Positions 38,836 through 48,241 of a stretch of 64,000 nucleotides of DNA are shown here, piece by piece. Each line of letters opens with the position of its first letter. Position 1 is the stretch's first letter. Location: assembly GCA_035548495.1 (NCBI GenBank), contig DASZSV010000076.1, positions 1 to 64,000 of the forward strand, read 5' to 3'. Below the pieces are notes generated by a model. The model ran no database searches. It worked only from the letters and a program-made list of their open reading frames with translations, and was not told the origin of the DNA. The position numbers and the translations under genes are program-made. This stretch comes from CAILZL01 sp035548495 (GTDB lineage: Bacteria > Pseudomonadota > Gammaproteobacteria > Steroidobacterales > Steroidobacteraceae).

Positions 38836-41688
38836 GTGAAAACCGGCTTTGTCAATGTTGCGTTGCTGGCATGCATTCTTGCAACCGGCGCGCATGCCGC
38901 ATCGGGTTATGAAAAGACACCGGATGGTGTGATCATCACGCCGCAAGGCGGCAATGCACATCGCGTTCAGTTGCAAGTCATGTCGGAGCGCATCATTCAT
39001 GTCATTGCATCAGCAGATGACGCCGCAACACCTGCGCCCAGCCTGATGGTGGTAGCCAGGCCGTCAACACCGGAAAAATTTTCCATCACCGAACAGGGCG
39101 ATGCGTTGTTGCTGAAAACAGCGGATGTCACCGCGAAAGTATCATTGAAAACCGGCGCGGTCAGTTTCGATAATGCCAGCGGCGTACAGATATTGCACGA
39201 AAGCAAACGCGAGCTGCACAAGTACGCCGCTGATGGTCATGACTACTATGCCATTCAACAGCAATTCAACCCGTCAACCGATGAAGGCTTTTATGGATTG
39301 GGTCAGCACCAGAATGCGCAGATGAACTACAACGGCGAAGATGTGCAGCTTCTGCAGCACAACATGGATGTGGCCATTCCCTTTGTCATCTCCACGCGTG
39401 ACTACGGCATATTGTGGGACAACAATTCCATCACGCGTTTTGGCAATCCCGTGCCTTATGCGCCGGTATCACGCGATCTGACCGTACTCGATGCGCAGGG
39501 CAGGCCGGGTGGTTTCACTGCGCGCTACTATATCAATGGCAAGTTGAAGACGACTCGCATTGAGAAGGACATCAATTACCAGTACTCAAAAGATTTCATC
39601 AATCGTCCCGCAGAAATACTGGGAACCCAGATCGACAACGGCACCAAGCTGCCAGTGGATGCAGCGGGCGTCACGGTGGTGTGGGAAGGCAAGCTGGTTT
39701 CTTCCATTACGGGAATGCACAACTTCCGGCTTTATGCGGGCAGTTATTTCAAATTGATTGCCGATGGCAAAGTCATCGAGAACGGTTGGCGCCAGAACTG
39801 GAATCCCTGGTATCACAACTTCAATCTGCCGATGACAGCCGGAAAGCCCGTCAGCATTCGTGTGGAATGGACACCGGACAATAGTTATATCGCGTTGCTG
39901 CACAACAATCCCTTGCCTGCAGCGGATCGTCATTCCTTGTGGTTGTCATCTGAAGCGGCGCAGGCGATTGACTATTATTTCATCAGCGGCAATTCAATGG
40001 ACGATGTCATTTCCGGCTATCGTCAATTGACAGGCAAGTCAGTGATGCTGCCGCGCTGGGCGTATGGTTTCTGGCAAAGCCGGCAACGTTATAAAACGCA
40101 GAGTGAAATTCTGGATGTTGCTGCTGAATATCGCAAACGCCATATTCCACTGGACAACATTGTTGAAGACTGGTTTTACTGGCGCGAAGATGACTGGGGA
40201 TCGCACAAGTTTGATCCGGAGCGTTTTCCTGATCCGGAAGGCATGATTGATCAATTGCATGCCATGAACGTGCACTTCATGATTTCCGTCTGGCCCAAGT
40301 TTTATCCAGCGACAGACAACTACAAGGAACTGGACGCCAAAGGTTTCATCTACCGGCGCAGCGTGCAACTGGATGTGCGAGATTGGGTGGGAAAGAACGG
40401 TTATCAGAGTTCCTTTTACGATCCGTATTCAAAAGAAGCGCGCGACATGTACTGGCGGCAGATCAATGATCGCCTGAACGTGCTCGGCGTTGATGCGTGG
40501 TGGCTGGATGCATCGGAACCGGACATTCATTCCAATGTGGATGTGGAAGAAAACAAGTTGCGTATTGGTCCCACGGCCATGGGTCCCGGGTTTGCGTTCT
40601 ACAATTCCTATCCATTGATGCACACCACGGCGGTATATGACGGCGCGCGTGCTGCAAATCCCGACAAGCGGGTATTCATCCTCACGCGTTCCGCTTTTGC
40701 CGGACAACAACGCAATGCATCGGCCACATGGAGCGGTGATGTGGCATCGCGCTGGGATGACCTTCGCAATCAGATTTCTGCCGGCGTGAATTTTTCCATG
40801 TCGGGCATTCCCAACTGGAGTTTTGATATCGGTGGCTTTGCACTGGAGTCGCGTTATCTCAATCCCACACCGGAAAATCTTGAAGAATGGCGTGAGTTGA
40901 ATTTGCGCTGGTTCCAGTTCGGGTCATTGGTGCCGCTGTTCCGTTCACATGGTGAAGAGCCTTATCGCGAAATCTTCAATCTCGCGCCGCAGGGTTCCGA
41001 GGTCTACAACTCACTGGTGTGGTATGACCAGTTGCGCTATCGCTTGCTGCCTTACATTTATACATTGGCGGCGGATACCAATCTCAAGAATGGCAGCATC
41101 ATGCGCGGTCTGGTGATGGATTTTCCCAATGACCTGAAGGTACGCAACATCAATGATGAGTACCTGCTGGGATCATCGCTGCTTGTTGCACCGGTATATA
41201 AATATCATGCGCGTACACGCAGTGTGTATCTGCCTGCAGGCACGCGCTGGTACGACTTCAATACGGGCAAGGCATATGACGGCGGCAGCGAAGTGCAGGC
41301 GAGTGCGCCATTGTCGCGCATGCCGCTGTTCGTTAAAGCCGGCGCCGTCATTCCCACTATTCCCGCCATTGAACACAGTGATCAAATGAATGAAGCACCG
41401 ATTACGCTGGATATCTTTACCGGCGCAGATGGCCAGTTTGATTTATACGAAGATGACGGCACCACATACGGTTATGAGCGTGGTCAATATGCGCGCATTC
41501 CTGTTCACTATGATGATCGCACGCATACGGTGGTCATTGGTGAGCGGCAGGGCGCCTATCCCGGCATGAATCAGAAACGTATCTTCAACATACGCTGGAT
41601 TGCACCCGGTGTTGCAGCTTCATCATTTGATCTTTCGCCGGTTGCCGAAGTGGAATACACCGGGAAAGCGGTCACTGTTCATCAATAG
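38836..41688 (+). CDS. GH31 alpha-xylosidase with PA14 insert (Xyl31A type)
   Basis: A 950-residue exported GH31 enzyme. I start at the GTG 38836, preceded by TGGGAGA and beginning a signal peptide (22 residues, ending AHAAS); an ATG at 38761 overlaps the GH35 gene and gives a Cys-rich N-terminus. A PA14-like domain is inserted at about 255-375 (VVWEGKLVSSITGMHNFRLY, SYFKLIADGKVIENGWRQNW). The catalytic barrel has nucleophile Asp in WWLDASEPD near 557 and acid Asp in TWSGDVASRWDD near 634. PA14-bearing GH31 alpha-xylosidases release xylose from the non-reducing end of xyloglucan oligosaccharides. Confidence 0.92.
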   Translation: MKTGFVNVALLACILATGAHAASGYEKTPDGVIITPQGGNAHRVQLQVMSERIIHVIASADDAATPAPSLMVVARPSTPEKFSITEQGDALLLKTADVTAKVSLKTGAVSFDNASGVQILHESKRELHKYAADGHDYYAIQQQFNPSTDEGFYGLGQHQNAQMNYNGEDVQLLQHNMDVAIPFVISTRDYGILWDNNSITRFGNPVPYAPVSRDLTVLDAQGRPGGFTARYYINGKLKTTRIEKDINYQYSKDFINRPAEILGTQIDNGTKLPVDAAGVTVVWEGKLVSSITGMHNFRLYAGSYFKLIADGKVIENGWRQNWNPWYHNFNLPMTAGKPVSIRVEWTPDNSYIALLHNNPLPAADRHSLWLSSEAAQAIDYYFISGNSMDDVISGYRQLTGKSVMLPRWAYGFWQSRQRYKTQSEILDVAAEYRKRHIPLDNIVEDWFYWREDDWGSHKFDPERFPDPEGMIDQLHAMNVHFMISVWPKFYPATDNYKELDAKGFIYRRSVQLDVRDWVGKNGYQSSFYDPYSKEARDMYWRQINDRLNVLGVDAWWLDASEPDIHSNVDVEENKLRIGPTAMGPGFAFYNSYPLMHTTAVYDGARAANPDKRVFILTRSAFAGQQRNASATWSGDVASRWDDLRNQISAGVNFSMSGIPNWSFDIGGFALESRYLNPTPENLEEWRELNLRWFQFGSLVPLFRSHGEEPYREIFNLAPQGSEVYNSLVWYDQLRYRLLPYIYTLAADTNLKNGSIMRGLVMDFPNDLKVRNINDEYLLGSSLLVAPVYKYHARTRSVYLPAGTRWYDFNTGKAYDGGSEVQASAPLSRMPLFVKAGAVIPTIPAIEHSDQMNEAPITLDIFTGADGQFDLYEDDGTTYGYERGQYARIPVHYDDRTHTVVIGERQGAYPGMNQKRIFNIRWIAPGVAASSFDLSPVAEVEYTGKAVTVHQ

Positions 41689-41700
41689 GTTGCTGTTGTC

Positions 41701-43728
41701 ATGAAAACACTTATCGTGATTGGCGTGGTTGCGATGTCGACTGCACTGGCTGCTTGCAGCGGCGGCTCAGGTGGCAGCCCGGATGTTCCATCGTTATCGT
41801 CATCGGCATCGTCAAAGTCCAGCGTCTCCAGTTCTTCCAGCTCATCAAGTGCGGCGAGCTCTTCCAGTTCGTCCAGCGTCACAAGTTCTGCAAGTTCATC
41901 GAGCTCATCAACTTCCTCTGGTTCATCAAACTCGTCGATGTCATCAACTTCATCAAGCTCATCAACATCATCGAGTTCATCCAGTTCATCAGGCTCTCCG
42001 CTGCCTGTACCAACCTACGGGTTTAACCTGGGTAATACACTGGAAGCCACATGGGGAGTACCGAGTTGGACTACAGCGATGTTCACCTCCGCCGCCAGCG
42101 CCGGGTTCAACGCGGTTCGCATTCCCTGTGCATGGGACTTCAATGCCAACCAATCCACCTATGCGATCGACCCAACCTACATGACGCAGGTCAAACAGGC
42201 GGTCGATAGCGCGATTGCTGCGGGACTGTACGTTGTCATCAACGACCACTGGGATGACGGCTGGCTGGAAAACAATATCGGCACTTCGGTCGATCCCGTC
42301 ATCAACGCGAAGATGAATTCATACTGGACGCAGATCGCCACTGAGTTTGCCGGTTACGACAACCATCTGCTCTTTGCGGGCGCCAACGAACCCAACATCG
42401 CGAGTCCTGCCGCGATGAACACATTGATGACTTACTATCAAACCTTCATTAACGCGGTCCGCGCCACGGGCGGAAACAACACCCATCGCTGGCTGGTCCT
42501 GCAGAGCGTATCGGATCCGTCGTGGATGAACACGTTGCCAACCGATTCGACGCCCGGACGCTTGATGGTTGAATACCATCAATACACACCTTCCCTGTTC
42601 ACGATCTTCCACACCGATCAAACATGGGGCAATGCCATGTACTTCTGGGGACCGGCCTATCACTATTCCGGAGACCCAAGCCGCAATGCCACCTGGGGTG
42701 AAGAAGGCGCGATTGATTCGTTCTTTCAACAACTGACCGACCAGTATGTCAGCAAAGGCATCCCGGTCATGATCGGCGAGTTTGGCGCATATGCAGCTTC
42801 GTCCCTTACCGGAACAGAAGCGACTTATAACCACGATTCCACACTTTATTGGGACAAATACGTTGCAGAGTCCGCGCGTGCTCACGGACTGAGTCCTTTT
42901 TACTGGAGCACTCCCGACAGCCCCTTCAACTGGAGCACCGGCGCAGTTACCGATGCGCAACTCATTTCTGTATTGACGGGCGGAGTTGCACCGCTGCCGG
43001 ATGGCGCACCCGATGCTGTATCCAACCTGGTGGCCAACAACACCGGCAATGGTCAGATAAGCCTGTCGTGGACTGCCAGCGCCAATGCTTCCAGCTACAA
43101 ACTCTATCGTGCAGCGGAATCCGGTTTTGAGAGTGCGATTGCTCCGGTGGTCAGCGGCATCACCGGTACGAACTATACCGACAGCGGTCTCAATGACGGC
43201 ACCACCTATTACTACCAGATTGTCGCAGTAAACAGCGCCGGACCCTCAGGCTTTTCTACGGAAGCTCACGCAACAACACCCGGCGTTAACCCGGACCCGG
43301 CCAAATACAATTTCGAAACCGATCCACAGGGTTGGACGGCGGGCAGTGGTTTCATCGCCGGCGTAACAACCTCGACGGTGCAACACTATTCGGGCAACCA
43401 GTCGCTGGCCATTAACTTCAACGGTGCCGCAGGTGGAACAGCGGATGTTTATTTAAGCAACGTGGTTGTACCCGCTGGTGCGACGATCACCTTGCATGTC
43501 TGGATTCCGGGCGGCAGCACCGTCACAGGAATCAATCTCAATCTGCAGGACTACAACTGGAACTTCAGCGGCAGCAACTATGGAAGCCTGTCGTCCGATG
43601 CGTGGAACACACTCACTCTGACGGTACCGGTGAATGACACAACTCCGTTGCAGCGGCTCGACATTCAGTTCACCACCAGCGCCGCATGGACCGGCACTGT
43701 GTACATCGACTCGATCCAATGGAATTGA
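41701..43728 (+). CDS. Lipoprotein GH5 endo-glucanase/xyloglucanase with Ser linker, FN3 and CBM-like domain
   Basis: A 675-residue surface lipoprotein, 13 bp after the GH31 gene. Signal peptide with lipobox LAAC (Cys19, Ser at +2). Residues about 31-98 are almost pure Ser with Thr/Asn, a flexible linker typical of Cellvibrio-type enzymes. The GH5 barrel (about 103-430) has RIPCAWDF, acid/base Glu in FAGANEPN near 226 and nucleophile Glu in MIGEFGAY near 360. An FN3 domain (about 437-525) and a C-terminal jelly-roll, CBM11-like domain (about 535-675) follow. Likely cuts beta-1,4-glucan backbones; the location beside GH35/GH31 suggests xyloglucan. Confidence 0.9.
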   Translation: MKTLIVIGVVAMSTALAACSGGSGGSPDVPSLSSSASSKSSVSSSSSSSSAASSSSSSSVTSSASSSSSSTSSGSSNSSMSSTSSSSSTSSSSSSSSGSPLPVPTYGFNLGNTLEATWGVPSWTTAMFTSAASAGFNAVRIPCAWDFNANQSTYAIDPTYMTQVKQAVDSAIAAGLYVVINDHWDDGWLENNIGTSVDPVINAKMNSYWTQIATEFAGYDNHLLFAGANEPNIASPAAMNTLMTYYQTFINAVRATGGNNTHRWLVLQSVSDPSWMNTLPTDSTPGRLMVEYHQYTPSLFTIFHTDQTWGNAMYFWGPAYHYSGDPSRNATWGEEGAIDSFFQQLTDQYVSKGIPVMIGEFGAYAASSLTGTEATYNHDSTLYWDKYVAESARAHGLSPFYWSTPDSPFNWSTGAVTDAQLISVLTGGVAPLPDGAPDAVSNLVANNTGNGQISLSWTASANASSYKLYRAAESGFESAIAPVVSGITGTNYTDSGLNDGTTYYYQIVAVNSAGPSGFSTEAHATTPGVNPDPAKYNFETDPQGWTAGSGFIAGVTTSTVQHYSGNQSLAINFNGAAGGTADVYLSNVVVPAGATITLHVWIPGGSTVTGINLNLQDYNWNFSGSNYGSLSSDAWNTLTLTVPVNDTTPLQRLDIQFTTSAAWTGTVYIDSIQWN

Positions 43729-43740
43729 CATTTTTTGAAA

Positions 43741-43887
43741 CTAAAACCTGTCTCAAAATTACTGCGCTCGATATCTTGCGTCGTTACGGTGCTCGGAATC
43801 CTCATTTATTTCCGCATAAACTGCGGTTCCTGCGCTCCGGTACGACGCAACCTATCATCGCTCGTTACATTTTGAGACAGGTTCTAG
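43741..43887. repeat. Hairpin MITE-like element
   Basis: About 147 bp with terminal inverted repeats CTAAAACCTGTCTCAAAAT and ATTTTGAGACAGGTTCTAG. The interior also pairs: TTGCGTCGTTACGGTGCTC near 43776 with the complement of GCGCTCCGGTACGACGCAA near 43832-43850, so the whole unit folds as one imperfect hairpin. It lies between GH5 and GH13 genes with no open frame. I see one copy in the window and no clear target duplication. Confidence 0.7.
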
Positions 43888-43979
43888 TAGCCATATCGAT
43901 CGAGGAAAGAGCGACGATGTATAAACCGTCTGCGCGGCGCCAAATCCTGCAACACTGGGTCAGCGATAACGGGTAATTC

Positions 43980-45749
43980 ATGAAACACAGATTGAAGATT
44001 GTCAACGTACTCAAGAATGCACTCATTATTATTGCAGCGATGACAATGGTGAACGCGCCGGCTCAATCAGCAGAGCAGGGAGCCGTCGAGATCACCGGAA
44101 AATACAAAGTTCCTGCGGGTCCTGACTGGATCAACAACGCGGTGTTCTATCAGATCTACCCGCAGACCTTTTACGACAGCAATGGCGATGGCATTGGCGA
44201 TCTGCAAGGGATCATCGACAAACTGGACTACGTGAAAAGTCTGGGAGTGGATGGCATCTGGATCAATCCATTCTTTGCGTCGCCATTTCATGACGGCGGT
44301 TATGACATTTCTGATTATTACAAGGTCGCGCCGCGTTATGGCACCAACGAAGATGCGCAGCGTCTGTTCAAAGAAGCGCACAAGCGGGGACTGAAAGTGC
44401 TGTTCGACTACGTGGCAAGCTACACGTCGATCGACAATCCCTGGTTTCAAGCCGCCGCACGGCAAGACAGCAACAAGTACAGTAACTGGTACATATGGAA
44501 TGACAACACATGGATCGATCCGCCCGCCGAGTTTCGTAACAACTTCATCAAGGGATACAGTCAGCGCAACGGACAATTCATGTTCAACTTTTACTGGAAT
44601 GAACCAGCGTTGAATTATGGCTTCGCCAATCCCACTGAAAAATGGATGCGCGCCGTTGATGACCCCGATGTGCTGGCGCTTCGCAAGGAAATGCAGAACG
44701 TCGTGCGCTTCTGGATGGACATGGGTGCCGATGGTTTTCGTGCGGACATGGCGGGAGCATTGGTCAAGACGTCAAACATCCGCGGCGATGAACAATTCTT
44801 TAACGCACATGAAAACGGCACCGTCACGTTCTGGAAACAGATACGTGCCATGCTCGACAAGGACTATCCCGGTGCATTCACGGTAGCGGAATGGTCTGAT
44901 CCCAAGGCGGCAATACCGGCAGGTTTCACCGCCGATTTCTTTCACTGGAACCAGGGCTTCAGTGATCTGTTTCAGAAAGAAAGCTGGCGTATTCTGAATG
45001 GTCACTCAGAGGGGCACAGTTTCTTCGACAAACAAGGCAGGGGAGACGTGTCCGAGTTTGTAAAGCTTTATATGCCACAGCTCAAGAGCGTTGAAGGTTT
45101 GGGATACATTTCCATTCCATTGGGAAATCATGATCTCTCGCGCCTGAACATTAATCGCTCGACTGATGAGCTGGAAATGATTTTTGCCTTCGATCTCACC
45201 CTGCCCGGCATTCCATTCATCTATTACGGCAATGAGATTGGCATGAGACAGCTTTACCACATGCCCTACGTCGAAGGTGCATACAAACCACGTGCTGGCG
45301 CGCGAACTCCGATGCAATGGTCAAGAGAAAAAAATCTGGGCTTTTCGACGGCCGATCCCGCAAAACTGTACTTGCCGGTGGACAGTGCTGCGGATGCACC
45401 GGACGTGGCAGATGAGGAGCAAGACCCCGCATCGCTTCTCAATCGTGTCCGCAATTTGATTGCACTGAAGAAGCAACAACCGGCATTGAAAGCTTACGCG
45501 GAATTTGTGCCGGTATATGCAAAGCAGAACACCTGTCCGTTCATATTTGCGCGCGCTGCCGGCAAGGATGTCATCCTGGCCATCTTCAATCCCGCAGATC
45601 GCGAAGTGAATGCAGAATTTTCACTCAACATCGCCGCGAAAACACTTGAGAAAATTGCGGGAAACAAGGTCGCCGTAAAACATGATCATCATGATTATAC
45701 GGTGACTGCTGCGCCAGTCAGCTATGCATTGTATAAAATGGTCCTGTAA
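43980..45749 (+). CDS. Exported GH13 alpha-amylase-family enzyme with unusual region I
   Basis: A 589-residue exported GH13 protein (signal about 1-30). WINNAVFYQIYPQTFYDSNGDG opens the barrel. The nucleophile Asp is in GFRADMAG near 252, the general acid Glu in TVAEWSDP near 303 and the transition-state Asp in LGNHDLSR near 382. Region I, usually DxxxNH, reads DYVASYTS near 143, so Ser and Tyr replace Asn and the subsite -1 His. The C-terminus is a beta domain (AAPVSYALYKMVL). It is probably an alpha-glucosidase-like oligosaccharide hydrolase or transglycosylase; substrate unclear. An RbsD/FucU gene follows by 33 bp. Confidence 0.83.
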   Translation: MKHRLKIVNVLKNALIIIAAMTMVNAPAQSAEQGAVEITGKYKVPAGPDWINNAVFYQIYPQTFYDSNGDGIGDLQGIIDKLDYVKSLGVDGIWINPFFASPFHDGGYDISDYYKVAPRYGTNEDAQRLFKEAHKRGLKVLFDYVASYTSIDNPWFQAAARQDSNKYSNWYIWNDNTWIDPPAEFRNNFIKGYSQRNGQFMFNFYWNEPALNYGFANPTEKWMRAVDDPDVLALRKEMQNVVRFWMDMGADGFRADMAGALVKTSNIRGDEQFFNAHENGTVTFWKQIRAMLDKDYPGAFTVAEWSDPKAAIPAGFTADFFHWNQGFSDLFQKESWRILNGHSEGHSFFDKQGRGDVSEFVKLYMPQLKSVEGLGYISIPLGNHDLSRLNINRSTDELEMIFAFDLTLPGIPFIYYGNEIGMRQLYHMPYVEGAYKPRAGARTPMQWSREKNLGFSTADPAKLYLPVDSAADAPDVADEEQDPASLLNRVRNLIALKKQQPALKAYAEFVPVYAKQNTCPFIFARAAGKDVILAIFNPADREVNAEFSLNIAAKTLEKIAGNKVAVKHDHHDYTVTAAPVSYALYKMVL

Positions 45750-45782
45750 GACCGCAATCCCGCAACTGCAACGAGACTGGCA

Positions 45783-46166
45783 ATGATCAAAACCGGAATT
45801 CTTAACCCGAATCTGAACGCCCTGATCGCGCGTGTACGACATACCAATACACTGGTTATCGCGGATCGCGGTTTTCCATTCTGGCCGCAGATTGAAATCG
45901 TCGATCTGTCGCTGGTGGATGATGTTCCTACCGTGTTGCAGGTAATCAACGCGTTATTGCCCAACTTTTCCGTTGGCAAGGCATGGATGGCCAATGAATT
46001 CCGCGAACACAATTCGGCCACCGTTGTTGCGTCGTTTGTTGCAGCACTGCCGGTGATCAATTTTGAACCACATGTCGAATTCAAACGTCGCGTGCCGGGA
46101 GCCATCGGCCTGATACGCACCGGCGATACCATACCGTACGCAAACGTGATCATCGAATCAGCCTGA
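45783..46166 (+). CDS. RbsD/FucU family sugar mutarotase
   Basis: A 127-residue protein of the RbsD/FucU family, near the family length of about 140. These proteins interconvert pyranose and furanose forms or anomers of ribose, fucose and related sugars. Characteristic pieces are MIKTGILNPNLNALIARVRHTNTLVIADRGFPFWP with the catalytic His (at HTN) and Asp, and RTGDTIPYANVII at the C-terminus. No signal peptide, so cytoplasmic. It follows the GH13 gene and may help use of fucose (from GH95) or another sugar. The specific sugar cannot be read from sequence. Confidence 0.85.
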   Translation: MIKTGILNPNLNALIARVRHTNTLVIADRGFPFWPQIEIVDLSLVDDVPTVLQVINALLPNFSVGKAWMANEFREHNSATVVASFVAALPVINFEPHVEFKRRVPGAIGLIRTGDTIPYANVIIESA

Positions 46167-46293
46167 TGCGTGTTGCCGCCTGGTCTGCGGCTCCTTCACG
46201 GACATTGTAATCATTGTGTTTCCTCGTAGAATGCGGACGAGGGCATCGTAGTGCGTTGACGATGTCAATTCCGTCAATGATACGAGGTGAGGC

Positions 46294-46971
46294 ATGTTCA
46301 ATTTATCCAGGCGCGGAAAACAGGCAGTGGCTGGTATGGTGACAAGCGCAGTGGCACTGCTTGCAACGGTGGCAGGTGCGCAAACCATTACCTCCAATCA
46401 AACCGGCACCAACAACGGTTACTACTATTCGTTCTGGACTGATGGCAGCAGTGGCACGGTTTCCATGACTCTCGGGCCCGGCGGCAACTACAGCACCGTC
46501 TGGAACAACATCAGCAATTTTACTGCGGGCAAAGGCTGGAATCCCGGTGGCCGCAAGGTGATCCATTTTTCCGGCAGCTTCAATGGCGGCAGCAATGGCT
46601 ATCTGGCGATTTATGGCTGGACCACCAATCCACTGGTGGAATACTACATTGTTGAAGCGCATGGTGACTGGACACCGCCCGGTGGTTCACCCATTGGCAC
46701 AGTGAAGTCCGATGGCGGCACCTACAACATCTACAAAACCACACGCACCAACCAACCTTCCATTCTAGGCACTGCGACATTCAATCAATACTGGAGTGTG
46801 CGCACAGCGCAGCGTACCAGCGGCACTGTTAACACCGGCAATCACTTTGATGCATGGGCCAAACTGGGTTTGAAGCTGGGCACGTTCAATTATCAGATAC
46901 TGGAAACCGAGGGTTATCACAGCAGCGGCAATTCCAATGTCACCGTCAGTGAAAGCCATGATGGTAAATAA
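46294..46971 (+). CDS. GH11 endo-1,4-beta-xylanase
   Basis: A 225-residue secreted xylanase. Signal peptide 1-29 (ending VAGAQ) then a single GH11 jelly-roll filling the rest. NNGYYYSFWTDGSSGTVSM, NPGGRKVIHFSGSF and YLAIYGWTTNPLVEYYIVE are family signatures; the nucleophile is the Glu in VEYYIVE near 116 and the acid/base the Glu in ETEGYHSSG near 205. PGGSPIGTVKSDGGTYNIYKTTRTNQPSI is the usual thumb. No carbohydrate-binding module. GAGGTGAGG precedes the ATG. It cuts internal xylan bonds and complements the xyloglucan genes upstream. Confidence 0.95.
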   Translation: MFNLSRRGKQAVAGMVTSAVALLATVAGAQTITSNQTGTNNGYYYSFWTDGSSGTVSMTLGPGGNYSTVWNNISNFTAGKGWNPGGRKVIHFSGSFNGGSNGYLAIYGWTTNPLVEYYIVEAHGDWTPPGGSPIGTVKSDGGTYNIYKTTRTNQPSILGTATFNQYWSVRTAQRTSGTVNTGNHFDAWAKLGLKLGTFNYQILETEGYHSSGNSNVTVSESHDGK

Positions 46972-47059
46972 TTCCCGTCACGCTCTGGTCACCGGCAAGA
47001 AAGTGCAATACTGGGGCGCCAAGCGCCACATCGACGTGCCGCGTGCCTGTCTGAAATAA
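46958..47059 (+). CDS. Possible 33-residue ORF overlapping the xylanase end
   Basis: Begins with two ATG codons inside the xylanase 3' end and reads MMVNNSRHALVTGKKVQYWG then AKRHIDVPRACLK. The composition is protein-like, as for the tail of a lost gene, but I recognise no family and there is no strong ribosome binding site. Confidence 0.25.
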   Translation: MMVNNSRHALVTGKKVQYWGAKRHIDVPRACLK

Positions 47060-47085
47060 ATTATCTATATCAACTGCAACTTATC

Positions 47086-48090
47086 ATGGCTTTGCATTCG
47101 CACGATCATTATTCCAGCCATCGTCATGACGATGAGGATCACGACCATGACCATGACCACCGTCATGATCATGATCATGATTATCATCAAGATCGTCATC
47201 ACGCCCAGGTAATCGCCGATCACTCGCGCGCCTTCGTCGTCGGCATTCTGCTCAATACCGGCTTTGTGGTCGTCGAAGTCATTTATGGATTCATATCCAA
47301 TTCGCTTGCCTTGCTTTCAGATGCGGGTCATAACCTCAGCGATGTATTTGGATTACTGCTTGCATGGGGTGCAACCTATCTTGCGACCCGGCTGCCAACC
47401 AAGCATCGAACCTATGGCTGGCGGCGTGCTTCGATACTGGCTGCATTGATCAATGCTGTGGCGTTGCTGATCGCAGTGGGTGTCATCATCCTGGAAGCCA
47501 TACTGCGGCTGATTCATCCGCAACCAATAGTGATCAGCACGATGATATGGATTGCAGCGGCGGGGATTGTGGTTAATGCCGCGTCAGCATGGCTGTTTGC
47601 AAAGGGAAGCAAAAATGATCTGAATGTCCGCAGCGCGTTCATGCACCTTGCCGCCGATGCGGTGATATCGCTGGGCGTGGTCATTGCCGGAATACTGATC
47701 CATTATACCGGATGGGTGTGGCTGGATCCCGTGGTCAGCATTGCCGTTGCCGCGGTGATTACGATTGGCACCTGGAACCTGCTGCGTGAGTCGCTTAATT
47801 TGTCGATGGATGCCGTTCCTGCACATATTGATCCGCATGCGGTCGAACGCTACCTGATGCAACTGCCTGATGTGAAAGCCGTGCACGACCTGCACATCTG
47901 GGCAATGAGCACCACTGAAGTTGCAATGACGGTGCATCTGGTGATGCAGCCCATGCCGGCCGATGATGATTTTCTGCACACACTTTCTTCTGATCTCGAA
48001 GAACGCTTTGCGATTCATCACGTCACCGCGCAAATAGAACACGGTACTGATGGCATGTCCTGTGCACGTGAACCTGCACATGTGGTGTAA
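47086..48090 (+). CDS. Cation diffusion facilitator, CzcD/ZitB type
   Basis: A 334-residue inner-membrane Zn2+(Cd2+/Co2+)/H+ antiporter. Residues 1-42 are strikingly His/Asp-rich (HDHDHDHRHDHDHD), a probable metal-buffering extension. Six transmembrane helices follow (about 48-210), with the HxxxD pair in LLSDAGHNLSD (helix II) and HLAADA (helix V) that binds zinc. The C-terminal cytoplasmic domain (VKAVHDLHIWAMSTTEVAMTVHL) is typical. It starts a metal/transport block containing ChrA and an RND pump. Confidence 0.92.
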   Translation: MALHSHDHYSSHRHDDEDHDHDHDHRHDHDHDYHQDRHHAQVIADHSRAFVVGILLNTGFVVVEVIYGFISNSLALLSDAGHNLSDVFGLLLAWGATYLATRLPTKHRTYGWRRASILAALINAVALLIAVGVIILEAILRLIHPQPIVISTMIWIAAAGIVVNAASAWLFAKGSKNDLNVRSAFMHLAADAVISLGVVIAGILIHYTGWVWLDPVVSIAVAAVITIGTWNLLRESLNLSMDAVPAHIDPHAVERYLMQLPDVKAVHDLHIWAMSTTEVAMTVHLVMQPMPADDDFLHTLSSDLEERFAIHHVTAQIEHGTDGMSCAREPAHVV

Positions 48091-48241
48091 AACAGAGACA
48101 CAGACACGCAGCATGAATGCAAATGCAGAAAGACGTCTGCCGTCATGAAATAAAAACCATTCTGCTTTTTGTGATGACTGCAATGGAATCAGGCCAACGC
48201 ACTGGGACTTGACGCGGTCAATGTTGCATTGCTGGTTTGCA

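Noticed and set aside
41682..41882. Acidic ORF opposite the serine linker
   Set aside because: It is the reverse-complement reading of serine codons, giving Asp/Glu/Leu repeats; no start signal.
41800..41998. Short repeats resembling a CRISPR array
   Set aside because: They are serine codons in frame within the GH5 linker, with no spacers.
47110..47200. Tandem repeats as a DNA repeat element
   Set aside because: They encode the His/Asp-rich metal-binding N-terminus of the CDF protein.
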